DNA of 64,000 bases, from the NCBI RefSeq assembly GCF_003725695.1, contig NZ_RJSE01000003.1, forward strand, positions 444,026 to 508,025. The letters are read 5' to 3'. The notes below the pieces were generated by a model. That model saw nothing but the letters and a program-made list of their open reading frames with translations, made no database searches and was not told the origin of the DNA. The translations under genes and the position numbers were made by a program. This stretch comes from Nocardioides marmoriginsengisoli. GTDB lineage: Bacteria; Actinomycetota; Actinomycetes; Propionibacteriales; Nocardioidaceae. Shown one piece after another: positions 18,405 to 26,589 of this stretch (position 1 is its first letter; every line of letters begins with the position of its first letter).

Positions 18405-19958
18405 CCCGAACGCCAACCCGTCGACCAGCGCCTCCCAGGACGCCTCGATCACGTTGTGGCCGACGCCGACGGTGACCCACGACGACTCGCCGTCCGAGGT
18501 CTCGATCAGCACCCGGGTGATCGCGTCGGTGCCGTGGCCCTGGTCCACGATCCGCACCTTGTAGTCGATCAGCTCGAACTTCACGATCTCCGGGTACAGC
18601 TGCTGGATCGCCCGGCGCAGCGCGTGGTCGAGGGCGTTGACCGGGCCGTTGCCCTCACCGGTCACGACCAGGCGGTCTCCGCCGGCCATCAGCTTCACGG
18701 TGGCCTCGGACCCGGCCTCCTCCCCCGGCGCCGAATCGGTGATCACCCGCCAGGACTCGACCTCGAAGTACGACGGCCGGGAACCCTCGACGGCCTCGGC
18801 GAGCAGCAGCTCGAACGACGCGTCGGCCGCGTCGAAGGTGTAGCCGCGCTGCTCCAGCTCCTTGACCTTCGCGGTGACCTCGACGATCACGTCCTTGCCC
18901 AGCTCGAAGCCGAGCTCGCGCCCCTTCAGCTCGATCGAGGCCCGGCCGGCCATGTCCGAGACCAGCAGTCGCATGTCGTTGCCGATGCCCTCCGGATCCA
19001 TGTGCTGGTAGAGGTTCGGGTCCACCTTGATCGCGCTCGCGTGCAGGCCCGCCTTGTGCGCGAAGGCCGAGACGCCGACGTACGGCTGGCGCGAGGACGG
19101 CGGCACGTTGGTGACCTCGGCGACGGCGTGCGCGATCCGGGTCGCGTCGCGGAGCAGCCCGGCCGGGAGCACCTGACGGTCCAGCTTGAGCTCCAGGTTG
19201 GCGACGACGTTGATCAGGTCCGCGTTGCCGGTGCGCTCGCCGTACCCGTTGATGCAGCCCTGGACGTGCGACGCGCCCGCCTCCACCGCGGCCAGGCTGT
19301 TCGCGACCGCGCACCCGGTGTCGTTGTGGGCGTGGATGCCGATCCGTCCCGAGGTGCTGGACAGCACGTCGTCGACCACGTCGCTGACCCAGTTCGGCAG
19401 CATGCCGCCGTTGGTGTCGCAGAGCGCGACCACGTCGGCGCCGGCCTCGAACGCCACGTTCAGCACCTCGAGCGCGTACGCCCGGTTCTCCCGGTAGCCG
19501 TTGAAGAAGTGCTCAGCGTCCACGAAGACCCGCTGCCCTTCCGCGCGGAGGTGGCTGACGGTGTCGCGGACCATCGCGAGGTTCTCCTCCAGCGTGGTCC
19601 GCAGCGCGAGCTCGACGTGCCGGTCGTGCGACTTCGCCACCAGGGTGACCACCCCCGCGCCGGAGTCGCGCAGCGCGGCGATCAGCGGGTCGTCCGCGGC
19701 CTTGATCCCCGCCCGGCGGGTGGCCCCGAATGCGGCCAGCTGCGCGTTCTGCAGCTTCAGCTCCTCGCGCGCCTTGGCGAAGAACTCGGTGTCCTTGGGG
19801 TTGGCGCCCGGCCAGCCGCCCTCGATGAAGCCGACGCCGAGCCCGTCGATGTGCCGCGCGATCGCCAGCTTGTCCGCCACCGACAGGTTCAGGCCCTCCT
19901 GCTGCGCGCCGTCGCGCAGGGTGGTGTCGTAGACGTGGAAGGTGTCCGGGGTGCTCAT
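18384..19958 (-). CDS. cimA: Citramalate synthase
   Basis: A 524-residue HMGL-family enzyme that condenses acetyl-CoA with pyruvate to (R)-citramalate, the threonine-independent route to isoleucine; leuCD and leuB then carry the product to 2-ketobutyrate. The DTTLRDGAQQEGLNL active-site start, HAHNDTGCAVANSLAAVEAG and GERTGNADL are visible, plus a C-terminal LeuA-type regulatory domain (about 390-520) where isoleucine feedback is expected. AGTGAGGACCC-like purine-rich sequence precedes the ATG. It is controlled by a leader-peptide attenuator upstream (19981-20081). Confidence 0.95.
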   Translation of the reverse strand: MSTPDTFHVYDTTLRDGAQQEGLNLSVADKLAIARHIDGLGVGFIEGGWPGANPKDTEFFAKAREELKLQNAQLAAFGATRRAGIKAADDPLIAALRDSGAGVVTLVAKSHDRHVELALRTTLEENLAMVRDTVSHLRAEGQRVFVDAEHFFNGYRENRAYALEVLNVAFEAGADVVALCDTNGGMLPNWVSDVVDDVLSSTSGRIGIHAHNDTGCAVANSLAAVEAGASHVQGCINGYGERTGNADLINVVANLELKLDRQVLPAGLLRDATRIAHAVAEVTNVPPSSRQPYVGVSAFAHKAGLHASAIKVDPNLYQHMDPEGIGNDMRLLVSDMAGRASIELKGRELGFELGKDVIVEVTAKVKELEQRGYTFDAADASFELLLAEAVEGSRPSYFEVESWRVITDSAPGEEAGSEATVKLMAGGDRLVVTGEGNGPVNALDHALRRAIQQLYPEIVKFELIDYKVRIVDQGHGTDAITRVLIETSDGESSWVTVGVGHNVIEASWEALVDGLAFGLRRHGA

Positions 19959-19980
19959 CTTCGGGTCCTCTGTGTGGTGA

Positions 19981-20013
19981 CAAACAAAAAACCTCCCGCG
20001 GGGACGAGAGGTT
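19981..20013 (-). terminator. Attenuator terminator in the cimA leader
   Basis: On the minus strand AACCTCTCG and CGGGAGGTT (one wobble) form a stem of about nine pairs around TCCCCG, followed directly by a run of six T and then TGTTTGT. It lies 23 bases before the cimA ATG, so it must be read through for cimA expression. A competing hairpin is formed by 20015-20026 and 20041-20052 (12 bases, one mismatch). Confidence 0.85.
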
Positions 20014-20051
20014 GGCGCGACAGGCCTGGTTTCTGAGTGCGGCCTGACGCG

Positions 20052-20081
20052 CTAGACGATAATGATGCTTGCTGCGTGCAC
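20052..20081 (-). CDS. cimA leader peptide (MHAASIIIV)
   Basis: A nine-codon frame starting GTG at 20081 and ending TAG reads MHAASIIIV: three consecutive isoleucine codons (ATC ATT ATC) then valine, just before the paired hairpins and terminator. This is the pattern of translational attenuation, with isoleucine the end product of the citramalate route. CAGACT ends 7 bases upstream, fitting a leaderless start; an ATG at 20099 in the same frame would extend it to 15 residues. Confidence 0.75.
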   Translation of the reverse strand: MHAASIIIV

Positions 20082-20149
20082 GCTTCGAGTCTGCCACATC
20101 CTCGAGCGGCGCGGACACGAAGCCCGCCGATCTGAGAAGGACACCCCAC

Positions 20150-20974
20150 GTGATGCGAGCACTCGTCCTCGGCGGGGGTGGCGTTACCGGCGTCGCCTGG
20201 GAGCTCGGCGTCCTTGAGGGCCTGCGACGCTCGGGCGTCGACCTGACCGCGGCCGATCTGGTGATCGGTACGTCGGCCGGATCGGTCGTCGGCACCCGGA
20301 TCACCACCGGCCCCCTGGACGCGGCGTACGACGACCAGTTGCGACCCGCCGACGGCGAGCTGGCCGCCAAGCTCGGCCCGACGACGCTGCTCAAGCTCGG
20401 CGTGATGCTGGCCCGGCGCGGCGAGCAGTCAGCGAAGTGGCGGAAGGTCGGCAAGGCGGCGCTGGCCGCGCACCCGGAGCCGGCCGATGCCCGCCTCGCG
20501 GTGATCCGGTCGCGGATCGGCGAGCCGGAGTGGCCGGAGCGCGACCTGCGGATCACCGCGGTCGACGTCGACCGGGGCGAGTTCACCGTCTTCGACCGCA
20601 CCTCGGGCGTCAGCGTCCTGGACGCCGTGGCCGCCAGCTGCGCGGTGCCGCTGGTGTGGCCGCCGGTGCGGATCGGCGGGACGACGTACGTCGACGGCGG
20701 CGCCCGGTCCGCGACCAACGCCGACCTCGCGGAGGGTGCCGACACGGTCGTCGTCCTGGCTCCCACGACGCTGGCGGTCTCCCGCGACCAGTCCGTCGCC
20801 CGGCAGCTCGAGCGCACCGGCGCGAGCCGGACGCACGTGATCAGCCCGGACGCGATCGCCGGCAAGGCGATGGGGACCAATGCCCTGGACCCGTCCCGGC
20901 GCCGCGCCAGCGCGGAGACCGGGTTGCGGCAGGGAACCCTGATCGCCGAAGAGCTCGCCCCGATCTGGGCCTAG
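20150..20974 (+). CDS. Patatin-like phospholipase (RssA type)
   Basis: A 274-residue serine lipase-fold protein. The oxyanion motif LGGGGVTGVAWELG, nucleophile GTSAGS and catalytic DGGA (Ser-Asp dyad) are present. The substrate is unknown; membrane lipid turnover is typical. GAGAAGGA lies 8 bases before the GTG at 20150 and 11 before the ATG at 20153, so I prefer the GTG. It is divergent from the cimA leader, with only about 70 bases between the two starts. Confidence 0.88.
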   Translation: MMRALVLGGGGVTGVAWELGVLEGLRRSGVDLTAADLVIGTSAGSVVGTRITTGPLDAAYDDQLRPADGELAAKLGPTTLLKLGVMLARRGEQSAKWRKVGKAALAAHPEPADARLAVIRSRIGEPEWPERDLRITAVDVDRGEFTVFDRTSGVSVLDAVAASCAVPLVWPPVRIGGTTYVDGGARSATNADLAEGADTVVVLAPTTLAVSRDQSVARQLERTGASRTHVISPDAIAGKAMGTNALDPSRRRASAETGLRQGTLIAEELAPIWA

Positions 20975-21031
20975 TCGCCGACTCGGCGCACCAACGCCCG
21001 CCTCAATCGACAGCTAGGGCCTGTTCAACGA

Positions 21032-22114
21032 CTACAGGACGCGGTGCATCCAGTGGAACTCATCGGCGGAGCGGCCGTACTGGATGTCGATGAGGCTCTG
21101 GCGGATCTGCTGGGTGAGCGGGCCGGTCTCGGTGGAGCCCTGGACCTCGCCGCCCTCCCATTTCAGGGTGCCGACCGGGGTCACCACGGCCGCGGTGCCG
21201 CAGGCGAAGACCTCGGTGATCTCCCCGGACGCGACGCCCTCGCGCCACTCGTCGATCGAGAAGAGCCGCTCCTCGACCTTGTGACCGGACTGGTGGGCGA
21301 GCTCGATGATCGCGGACCGGGTGATGCCCTCGAGGATGGTCCCGGTCGCCGGGGTGACGATCCGGCCGTCGGCGAACACGAAGTACATGTTCATCCCGCC
21401 GAGCTCCTCGACGTACTTGCCCTCGGCACCGTCGAGGAAGACCACCTGGTCGCAGCCCTGGGCGGTCGCCTCCTGCTGCGCCACCAGCGAGCTGGCGTAG
21501 TTGCCGCCGGTCTTGGCGGCCCCCATCCCGCCGCGGCCCGCCCGGGTGTACTCCTCGGTGAGCCAGAGCGTGAGCGGCTTGATCCCGCCCTTGAAGTAGG
21601 CGCCGGCGGGCGAGGCGATCACCATGAAGGTGACGTGCTGCGAGGGCCGCACGCCCAGGAACGCCTCGGTGGCGATCATGAACGGGCGGATGTAGAGGCT
21701 CTTCTCGGACCCGGCCTCCGGCACCCAGCGCTGGTCGACCGCGACGAGCGCGTCCACCGCCTGCACGAAGTCCTCGGGCTCGAGGACCGGCAGCGCGAGC
21801 CGGTGCGAGGACCGCTTCATCCGCTCGGCGTTCTGGTCGGGCCGGAACGTCCAGACCGAGCCGTCCTCGTGCCGGTAGGCCTTCATCCCCTCGAAGGTCT
21901 CCTGCGCGTAGTGCAGGACCGCGGTCGCGGGGTCGAGGGTGAGCGGCCCGTACGCAGTGATCCGGGCGTCGTGCCAGCCCTTCTCGGGCGTCCACTCGAC
22001 GGTGAACATGTGATCGGTGAAGTACGTCCCGAAGCCGGGGTCGGCCAGGATCTCAGCCACCTGCGCGGCGGTGCGCGGGTTCGCCGAGGGGACGATCGAG
22101 ATGTCGAGGGTCAT
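21032..22114 (-). CDS. ilvE: Branched-chain amino acid aminotransferase
   Basis: A 360-residue fold-type IV PLP enzyme that performs the last step of valine, isoleucine and leucine synthesis. The PLP lysine is in GAAKTGGNYASS; FEGMKAYRHEDG and ITRSAIIELA are family signatures. The ATG at 22114 lacks a ribosome site but has TAACGT (22121-22126) ending 7 bases upstream, so it has its own leaderless promoter 122 bases after the leuB stop. Confidence 0.96.
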   Translation of the reverse strand: MTLDISIVPSANPRTAAQVAEILADPGFGTYFTDHMFTVEWTPEKGWHDARITAYGPLTLDPATAVLHYAQETFEGMKAYRHEDGSVWTFRPDQNAERMKRSSHRLALPVLEPEDFVQAVDALVAVDQRWVPEAGSEKSLYIRPFMIATEAFLGVRPSQHVTFMVIASPAGAYFKGGIKPLTLWLTEEYTRAGRGGMGAAKTGGNYASSLVAQQEATAQGCDQVVFLDGAEGKYVEELGGMNMYFVFADGRIVTPATGTILEGITRSAIIELAHQSGHKVEERLFSIDEWREGVASGEITEVFACGTAAVVTPVGTLKWEGGEVQGSTETGPLTQQIRQSLIDIQYGRSADEFHWMHRVL

Positions 22115-22236
22115 GAGTTCACGTTATCTCTCTGGATCGGAATTGCAGAACAGGGGTGAGTGGCTGTTAACCGCCGAGAAAGCTCCCTGAGCTGCGTCCC
22201 GGGCCCGGCCTGGTCAGGCAGGTGCCGCCGCGCAGC

Positions 22237-23328
22237 TCAGCCGGCTACTCGGGCGGCGATCCGGTCGCCGATCTCGGGCGTGCTCAGCGCCGCACCGGGC
22301 TCGCGGGAGGCGAGGTCGGCGATCACCGCGTCCTCGACCGTCCGCGCCGCCTCGGTCAGGCCGAGGTGGTCGAGCATCAGCGAGACCGAGAGGATCGCCG
22401 CGGTCGGGTCGGCCTTGGCCTGACCCGCGATGTCGGGCGCCGAACCGTGCACCGGCTCGAACATCGACGGCGCGGTCCGGTCCGGGTTCACGTTGCCGCT
22501 CGCCGCCAGGCCGATACCACCAGTCACGGCGGCAGCGAGGTCGGTGATGATGTCGCCGAACAGGTTGTCGGTGACGATCACGTCGAAACGGCCCGGGTCG
22601 GTCGTCATGTGGATCATCGCGGCGTCGATGTGCATGTAGTCGGTGGTCACCTCGGGGTACTCCGCGGCGACCTCCTGGAACAGCCGCCACCAGACCGAGC
22701 CGGCGTTGACCAGCACGTTGGTCTTGTGGACCAGGGTGAGCTTCTGGCGCGGGCGGCGCTGGGCCCGCGCGAACGCGTCCCGGACGACCCGCTCGACACC
22801 GAACGCGGTGTTCACCGAGACCTCGGTGGCGACCTCGGCCGGCGTACCGACGCGGAGCGCGCCGCCGTTGCCGGTGTACGGACCCTCGGTGCCCTCGCGG
22901 ACGACGACGAAGTCGACCTCGCCCTTCTCGAGGATGTGCGGGGCCAGCGGGGAGACCGATCCCGGGAAGATCCGGGACGGGCGCAGGTTCACGTAGTGGT
23001 CGAGCTCGAACCGCAGGCGCAGCAGCAGGCCGCGCTCGAGGATGCCCGGCGGCAGGTTCGGGTCGTTCGGCTTGCCGCCGACAGCACCGAGCAGGATCAC
23101 GTCGTGGTTGCGGATCTCCGCCAGCACCGAGTCCGGAAGCACCTCGCCGGTGGCCAGGTAGCGCTCGGCCCCCAGGTCGTAGCGGGTCGGCTCGAACTTC
23201 GCACCGCCGGCGACGCTGGACGCGGTCACCTGCTCGAGCACCTTGAGGGCTTCGGCAGTCACTTCGGTGCCGATCCCGTCTCCGGGGATGACGGCGAGCT
23301 TCAGCGACTGGTTCTCTTCGGTAGGCAT
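22237..23328 (-). CDS. leuB: 3-isopropylmalate dehydrogenase
   Basis: A 363-residue NAD-dependent beta-decarboxylating dehydrogenase that acts on 3-isopropylmalate (and on methylmalate in the citramalate route). The N-terminus [14 protein letters not shown], the metal-binding region [16 protein letters not shown] and the cofactor loop [12 protein letters not shown] are visible. The ATG at 23328 begins [11 protein letters not shown]. There is no ribosome site; the start is 10 bases after the stop of a 47-codon frame, so coupling is likely. Confidence 0.96.
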   Translation of the reverse strand: MPTEENQSLKLAVIPGDGIGTEVTAEALKVLEQVTASSVAGGAKFEPTRYDLGAERYLATGEVLPDSVLAEIRNHDVILLGAVGGKPNDPNLPPGILERGLLLRLRFELDHYVNLRPSRIFPGSVSPLAPHILEKGEVDFVVVREGTEGPYTGNGGALRVGTPAEVATEVSVNTAFGVERVVRDAFARAQRRPRQKLTLVHKTNVLVNAGSVWWRLFQEVAAEYPEVTTDYMHIDAAMIHMTTDPGRFDVIVTDNLFGDIITDLAAAVTGGIGLAASGNVNPDRTAPSMFEPVHGSAPDIAGQAKADPTAAILSVSLMLDHLGLTEAARTVEDAVIADLASREPGAALSTPEIGDRIAARVAG

Positions 23329-23338
23329 GGCGACGAGG

Positions 23339-23482
23339 TTAGTTGTCGTCGGGGCGCGGGCCGCCGTTGTCTCGCAGGTCAAGAGCGGCTTGCAGCGCCG
23401 CCAGCGAGGCGGGGCTGTCGGGGTCGTGCTTCGCAGGTCCCCATTCGGGTGCCGTGCCGTGCTGGAAATGCATCTCGTACAT
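23339..23482 (-). CDS. Small hypothetical protein upstream of leuB
   Basis: A 47-residue frame, [20 protein letters not shown]... ending ...RPDDN, stops 10 bases before the leuB ATG. The composition (Trp, His, Tyr, acidic C-terminus) looks like protein rather than chance GC-rich translation. The family is not recognised and there is no strong ribosome site. leuB lacks its own, so this gene may deliver ribosomes to leuB. Confidence 0.45.
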   Translation of the reverse strand: MYEMHFQHGTAPEWGPAKHDPDSPASLAALQAALDLRDNGGPRPDDN

Positions 23483-23567
23483 GGTGGTGCTCGATTCGCT
23501 CGCGGAGTGGAAGTCGTAGGCCTGGTGGCACGGGTACGCCGAACTCCGCGGCGAGGTGGCCTACGAG

Positions 23568-23612
23568 TTAGGCCCCGCCACGGCGGCGAATGGATACGAA
23601 CAGGCTCCGCAT
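23568..23612 (-). CDS. Candidate leaderless leader peptide of the leuB unit
   Basis: A 14-residue frame ([14 protein letters not shown]) starts about 10 bases after a candidate -10. Its end abuts the inverted repeat GGCCTA-N5-TAGGCC. It contains Leu, Val and Ile but no run of them, so a role in attenuation is only a possibility. Confidence 0.25.
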   Translation of the reverse strand: MRSLFVSIRRRGGA

Positions 23613-23621
23613 GGTGAATCG

Positions 23622-23649
23622 AGGATAGATCGACTGGCGCCGGGGTGAA
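23622..23649 (-). promoter_or_regulatory. Candidate promoter of the leuB unit
   Basis: TTCACC (23644-23649) and TATCCT (23622-23627) on the minus strand are separated by 16 bases. Transcription would begin almost at the ATG of the 14-codon frame, about 290 bases before leuB. Confidence 0.4.
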
Positions 23650-23731
23650 CGGGAATTAACCAGGACGTCCCACGATTCGAGACTTCGGGCCGCGATGTGG
23701 AATGCGACGGTGCTTTTGAAAGACTTCCGGC

Positions 23732-24298
23732 ATGAGCGCTCCCCCCGACGTACCGGCCATCGTGGCGCGCGCGTTCGACGTCTCCCGCCGGGCCGGCTAC
23801 GTCTCCTTCTGCCGCAACGAGACCGGGCGGCTGCTGGCCGCGCTCGCCGCCACCCGCAACGGCACGATGGCGGAGTTCGGCACCGGTTGCGGGGTCGGGA
23901 CCGCCTGGCTCCGCTCGGGCGCGCGCCCCGGCTCGATGATCCTCTCCGCCGAGCTGGACGAGAAGCTCGCCGTGGCCGCTCAGGTGATCTTCGACGACGA
24001 CCCGCAGGTCGAGGTGCTCGCCGCGAACTGGTCGACGCTGCTCAACAAGGGCCCGTACTCGCTGCTCTTCCTGGACCCGTCCTCCCCCGAGGACGCCGGC
24101 GTCGACGCGGTGGCCGACCTGGTCGAACCCGGCGGCATCGTGGTGATGGACGACTTCACGCCGTGCGACACCTGGCCGCCGGTCACGATGGGGCGGGTCG
24201 ACACGCTCCGGGAGACCTGGCTCTCCGACGACCGGTTCACCGCCGTCGAGGTGATGGTCGCGCCGGACGCCTCCGTGCTGATCGCTACGAAGAACTAG
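23732..24298 (+). CDS. Class I SAM-dependent methyltransferase
   Basis: A 188-residue Rossmann-fold methyltransferase of the O-methyltransferase/caffeoyl-CoA type by architecture: motif I AEFGTGCGVGTAWL, an acidic loop at the end of strand 2 (SAELDEKLAVAA) and VMDDFTP. The substrate cannot be read. AAGACT lies 8 bases upstream of the ATG and there is no ribosome site. Its TAG stop shares four bases with the convergent yczE stop. Confidence 0.85.
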   Translation: MSAPPDVPAIVARAFDVSRRAGYVSFCRNETGRLLAALAATRNGTMAEFGTGCGVGTAWLRSGARPGSMILSAELDEKLAVAAQVIFDDDPQVEVLAANWSTLLNKGPYSLLFLDPSSPEDAGVDAVADLVEPGGIVVMDDFTPCDTWPPVTMGRVDTLRETWLSDDRFTAVEVMVAPDASVLIATKN

Positions 24299-24990
24299 TC
24301 GCTCGGCACCGCACGCAGGACGGGACCGGTGTCCCGGGCCGGCAGCTCGACGATCGCGTACGGCAGCATCGCCTGCACCATCGGCCCGATCGCCAGGGTG
24401 TAGATCAGCGTCCCGACGCCGACGACGCCGCCCATCAGGAACCCGATCACGACGACGCTCACCTCCAGCCCGGTGCGCACCAGCCGGATCGAGACGCCGG
24501 TACGGCGGTGCAGCCCGGTCATCAGGCCGTCCCGGGGACCGGGGCCGAACTGCGAGCCGATGTACAGCGCCGTCGCCACGCCGTTGAGCAGGACGCCGGC
24601 GAGCAGCATCACGATCCGGACGACGTACGAGTCCGGGGTGCTGAGCAGGCTCAGCGCTACGTCGGCGGAGAGGCCGACCAGGAACGCGTTCGCGATCGTG
24701 CCGAGGCCGGGCAGCTCCTTGATCGGGATCCAGAGGAGCAGCACCACCAGGCTCATCACGATCACCGCCTCGCCGATCGAGAGCGGCAGGTGCTTCGCCA
24801 TGCCCTGGTGCAGGACGTCCCACGGCGCGTTCCCGATCGCGGCGCGCAGGATCATCGCCAGGGTCAAGCCGTAGAGCGCCAGGCCGAGGGCGAGCTGGAC
24901 GAGCCGACGGGTCAGCCGGCCCGCGCGGAGCTGCTCGATCGGGCCGAGCCGGGCCAGCTGGCGCGGGGTCGCGTCAGCGGAGACCGGCAC
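24295..24990 (-). CDS. YczE/YitT-type integral membrane protein
   Basis: A polytopic protein of about 231 residues with roughly five to six hydrophobic segments (starting LVQLALGLALYGLTLAMILR) and the conserved loops APWDVLHQG and GPGPRDGLM typical of the YczE family. It is divergent from a MocR regulator, the known genomic partner of YczE proteins. The role is unknown. The start is unclear: the frame stays open into the promoter region, and GTG at 24990 is the only reasonable codon. It overlaps a 34-codon frame with a good ribosome site. Confidence 0.82.
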   Translation of the reverse strand: MPVSADATPRQLARLGPIEQLRAGRLTRRLVQLALGLALYGLTLAMILRAAIGNAPWDVLHQGMAKHLPLSIGEAVIVMSLVVLLLWIPIKELPGLGTIANAFLVGLSADVALSLLSTPDSYVVRIVMLLAGVLLNGVATALYIGSQFGPGPRDGLMTGLHRRTGVSIRLVRTGLEVSVVVIGFLMGGVVGVGTLIYTLAIGPMVQAMLPYAIVELPARDTGPVLRAVPSD

Positions 24991-25078
24991 GGCGCAGCAG
25001 CGAGTCGAGGGTGAGACGACGACGTGGCCGGCGGCCGAGGGGCGGGGTTCCCATCCGGGAGTAGTCAAAGGCGGGCAT
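24974..25078 (-). CDS. Small Arg-rich frame overlapping the yczE start
   Basis: A 34-residue frame from ATG 25078 (MPAFDYSRMGTPPLG...) preceded by GGGAGAG at proper spacing. It ends 17 bases inside the chosen yczE start. It could be a coupling peptide or the true N-terminus joined by a frameshift, which would explain why yczE itself has no ribosome site. It is not recognised. Confidence 0.35.
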   Translation of the reverse strand: MPAFDYSRMGTPPLGRRPRRRLTLDSLLRRAGLR

Positions 25079-25098
25079 GGAAGTACTCTCCCGCTAAT

Positions 25099-25138
25099 TG
25101 GTCTGGTTCTAAATAGCCAATCGTGCTTCACTGGTCTG
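25099..25138. promoter_or_regulatory. MocR direct-repeat operator candidate
   Basis: TGGTCTG occurs at 25099-25105 and again at 25132-25138, 33 bases apart (about three helical turns), in the gap between yczE and the MocR gene. Direct repeats are the usual operator form for MocR proteins. ATTGG/CCAAT also forms an inverted pair between them. Confidence 0.5.
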
Positions 25139-25139
25139 T

Positions 25140-26573
25140 ATGAGCCAGGTCATAGCCGCCGCCCGCGTCGCCGCCCTGGTCGGCGACTTCGACCGCGAAC
25201 CGGCCTACCGCGGACTGGCCGAGGGCCTCCGGGTGCTGATCACCGATGGTCGGCTCCCGGTCGGCGTCCGGCTGCCCAGCGAGCGCGAGCTCACCGATGC
25301 CCTCGGCGTCAGCCGGACCACCGTCACGCGCGCGTACGCCGAGCTCCGCGACCACGGCTTCCTGACCTCCCGCCAGGGCTCCGGCAGCGTCGCCAGCCTG
25401 CCGGCCTCTCGCGGGCTGCGCAGCGACCACCTGCTGCCGCCCGGCGACCTGCCCGCCGGGAAGATCGACCTGACCTGCGCCTCCCCGGTGCCGGGCCCGG
25501 GGATCCTGGCCGCCTACGAGCGCGCCGTCGCGGACCTGCCCGGCTACCTGGCCAGCACCGGCTACTACCCCTCCGGCCTGCAGGTGCTCCGGGAGGCGGT
25601 CGCCGACCGGTTCACCGAGCGCGGCCTGGCGACCGCGCCGGAGCAGATCATGATCGTGCCGGGCGCCCAGTCCGGGATGGCGATCGCCTCCCGCGCCCTG
25701 ATCGGACGCGGTACCCGGACGCTGGTCGAGAACCCGACGTACCCGAACGCGATCGCCGCGCTCCAGCACACCGGGGCCCGGCTGGCCTGCAGCCCGGTGG
25801 GCCGCGAGGACCCGGACGCCGAGGACCTGCTCGCCACCATCCGGCAGACCCGTCCGCAGGTCGCCTACCTGATCCCCGACTTCCACAACCCCACCGGGCA
25901 CCTGCTTTCCGACGAGAGCCGGGCCAAGGTCGCCGCCGCCTTCGCGGCCGTCGGCACCACCCCGATCATCGACGAGTCCATGGTCGAGCTGCCGCTCGAC
26001 GGCCAGTCGATGCCGGCACCGTTCGGCTCCTACCTGCCCGGATCGATCACCGTCGGGTCGCTCAGCAAGCCGTTCTGGGGCGGGATCCGGGTCGGCTGGC
26101 TGCGCGCGCCCCGGGCACTGATGGACGACGTGTTCCGCGCCCGGCTCAGCCTCGACCTGGGCGCCCCGCTCCTCGAGCAGCTCGTCGGCACCGACCTGCT
26201 GCGGAACCACGCCGGCCTGATCGAGCACCGCCGCGCCCAGCTGCGCGCCTCGCGGGACGCGGCACTGGAGGCGCTCCGCGAGCACCTGCCGGACTGGAAG
26301 GTGCGGCCCCCGTCAGGCGGCCTGAACCTGTGGTGCGAGCTGCCCGCTCCGCACTCCTCCGCGCTGGTGCCGCGGGCGGCCGCCCAGGACGTGCTGCTGG
26401 CGCCCGGCCCGAGCTTCGCCCCCGAGGGCGGGCTCGACCGGTTCCTGCGCCTCCCCTACACCCAGCCGGCGCACGTGCTGACCGACGCCATCTCCCGGCT
26501 GGCGGTCGCCTGGGAGCAGACGCTCGCCGACCCGGGCACCCTCCGCCGGAAGGCGCCGTCGCTGGTGGCCTAG
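25140..26573 (+). CDS. MocR-family regulator (GntR HTH fused to aminotransferase-like domain), YczR type
   Basis: A 477-residue fusion: a GntR winged helix (about 20-90, LPSERELTDALGVSRTTVTR) and a fold-type I aminotransferase-like domain (about 110-465) with the PLP lysine in VGSLSKPFWGGIRVGW and the DFHNPTG motif. Such proteins sense PLP or a ligand bound to it. The divergent pairing with a YczE membrane protein is a recognised arrangement, so yczE is the likely target. Confidence 0.92.
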   Translation: MSQVIAAARVAALVGDFDREPAYRGLAEGLRVLITDGRLPVGVRLPSERELTDALGVSRTTVTRAYAELRDHGFLTSRQGSGSVASLPASRGLRSDHLLPPGDLPAGKIDLTCASPVPGPGILAAYERAVADLPGYLASTGYYPSGLQVLREAVADRFTERGLATAPEQIMIVPGAQSGMAIASRALIGRGTRTLVENPTYPNAIAALQHTGARLACSPVGREDPDAEDLLATIRQTRPQVAYLIPDFHNPTGHLLSDESRAKVAAAFAAVGTTPIIDESMVELPLDGQSMPAPFGSYLPGSITVGSLSKPFWGGIRVGWLRAPRALMDDVFRARLSLDLGAPLLEQLVGTDLLRNHAGLIEHRRAQLRASRDAALEALREHLPDWKVRPPSGGLNLWCELPAPHSSALVPRAAAQDVLLAPGPSFAPEGGLDRFLRLPYTQPAHVLTDAISRLAVAWEQTLADPGTLRRKAPSLVA

Positions 26574-26589
26574 ATCCCTAGATCCGGGC

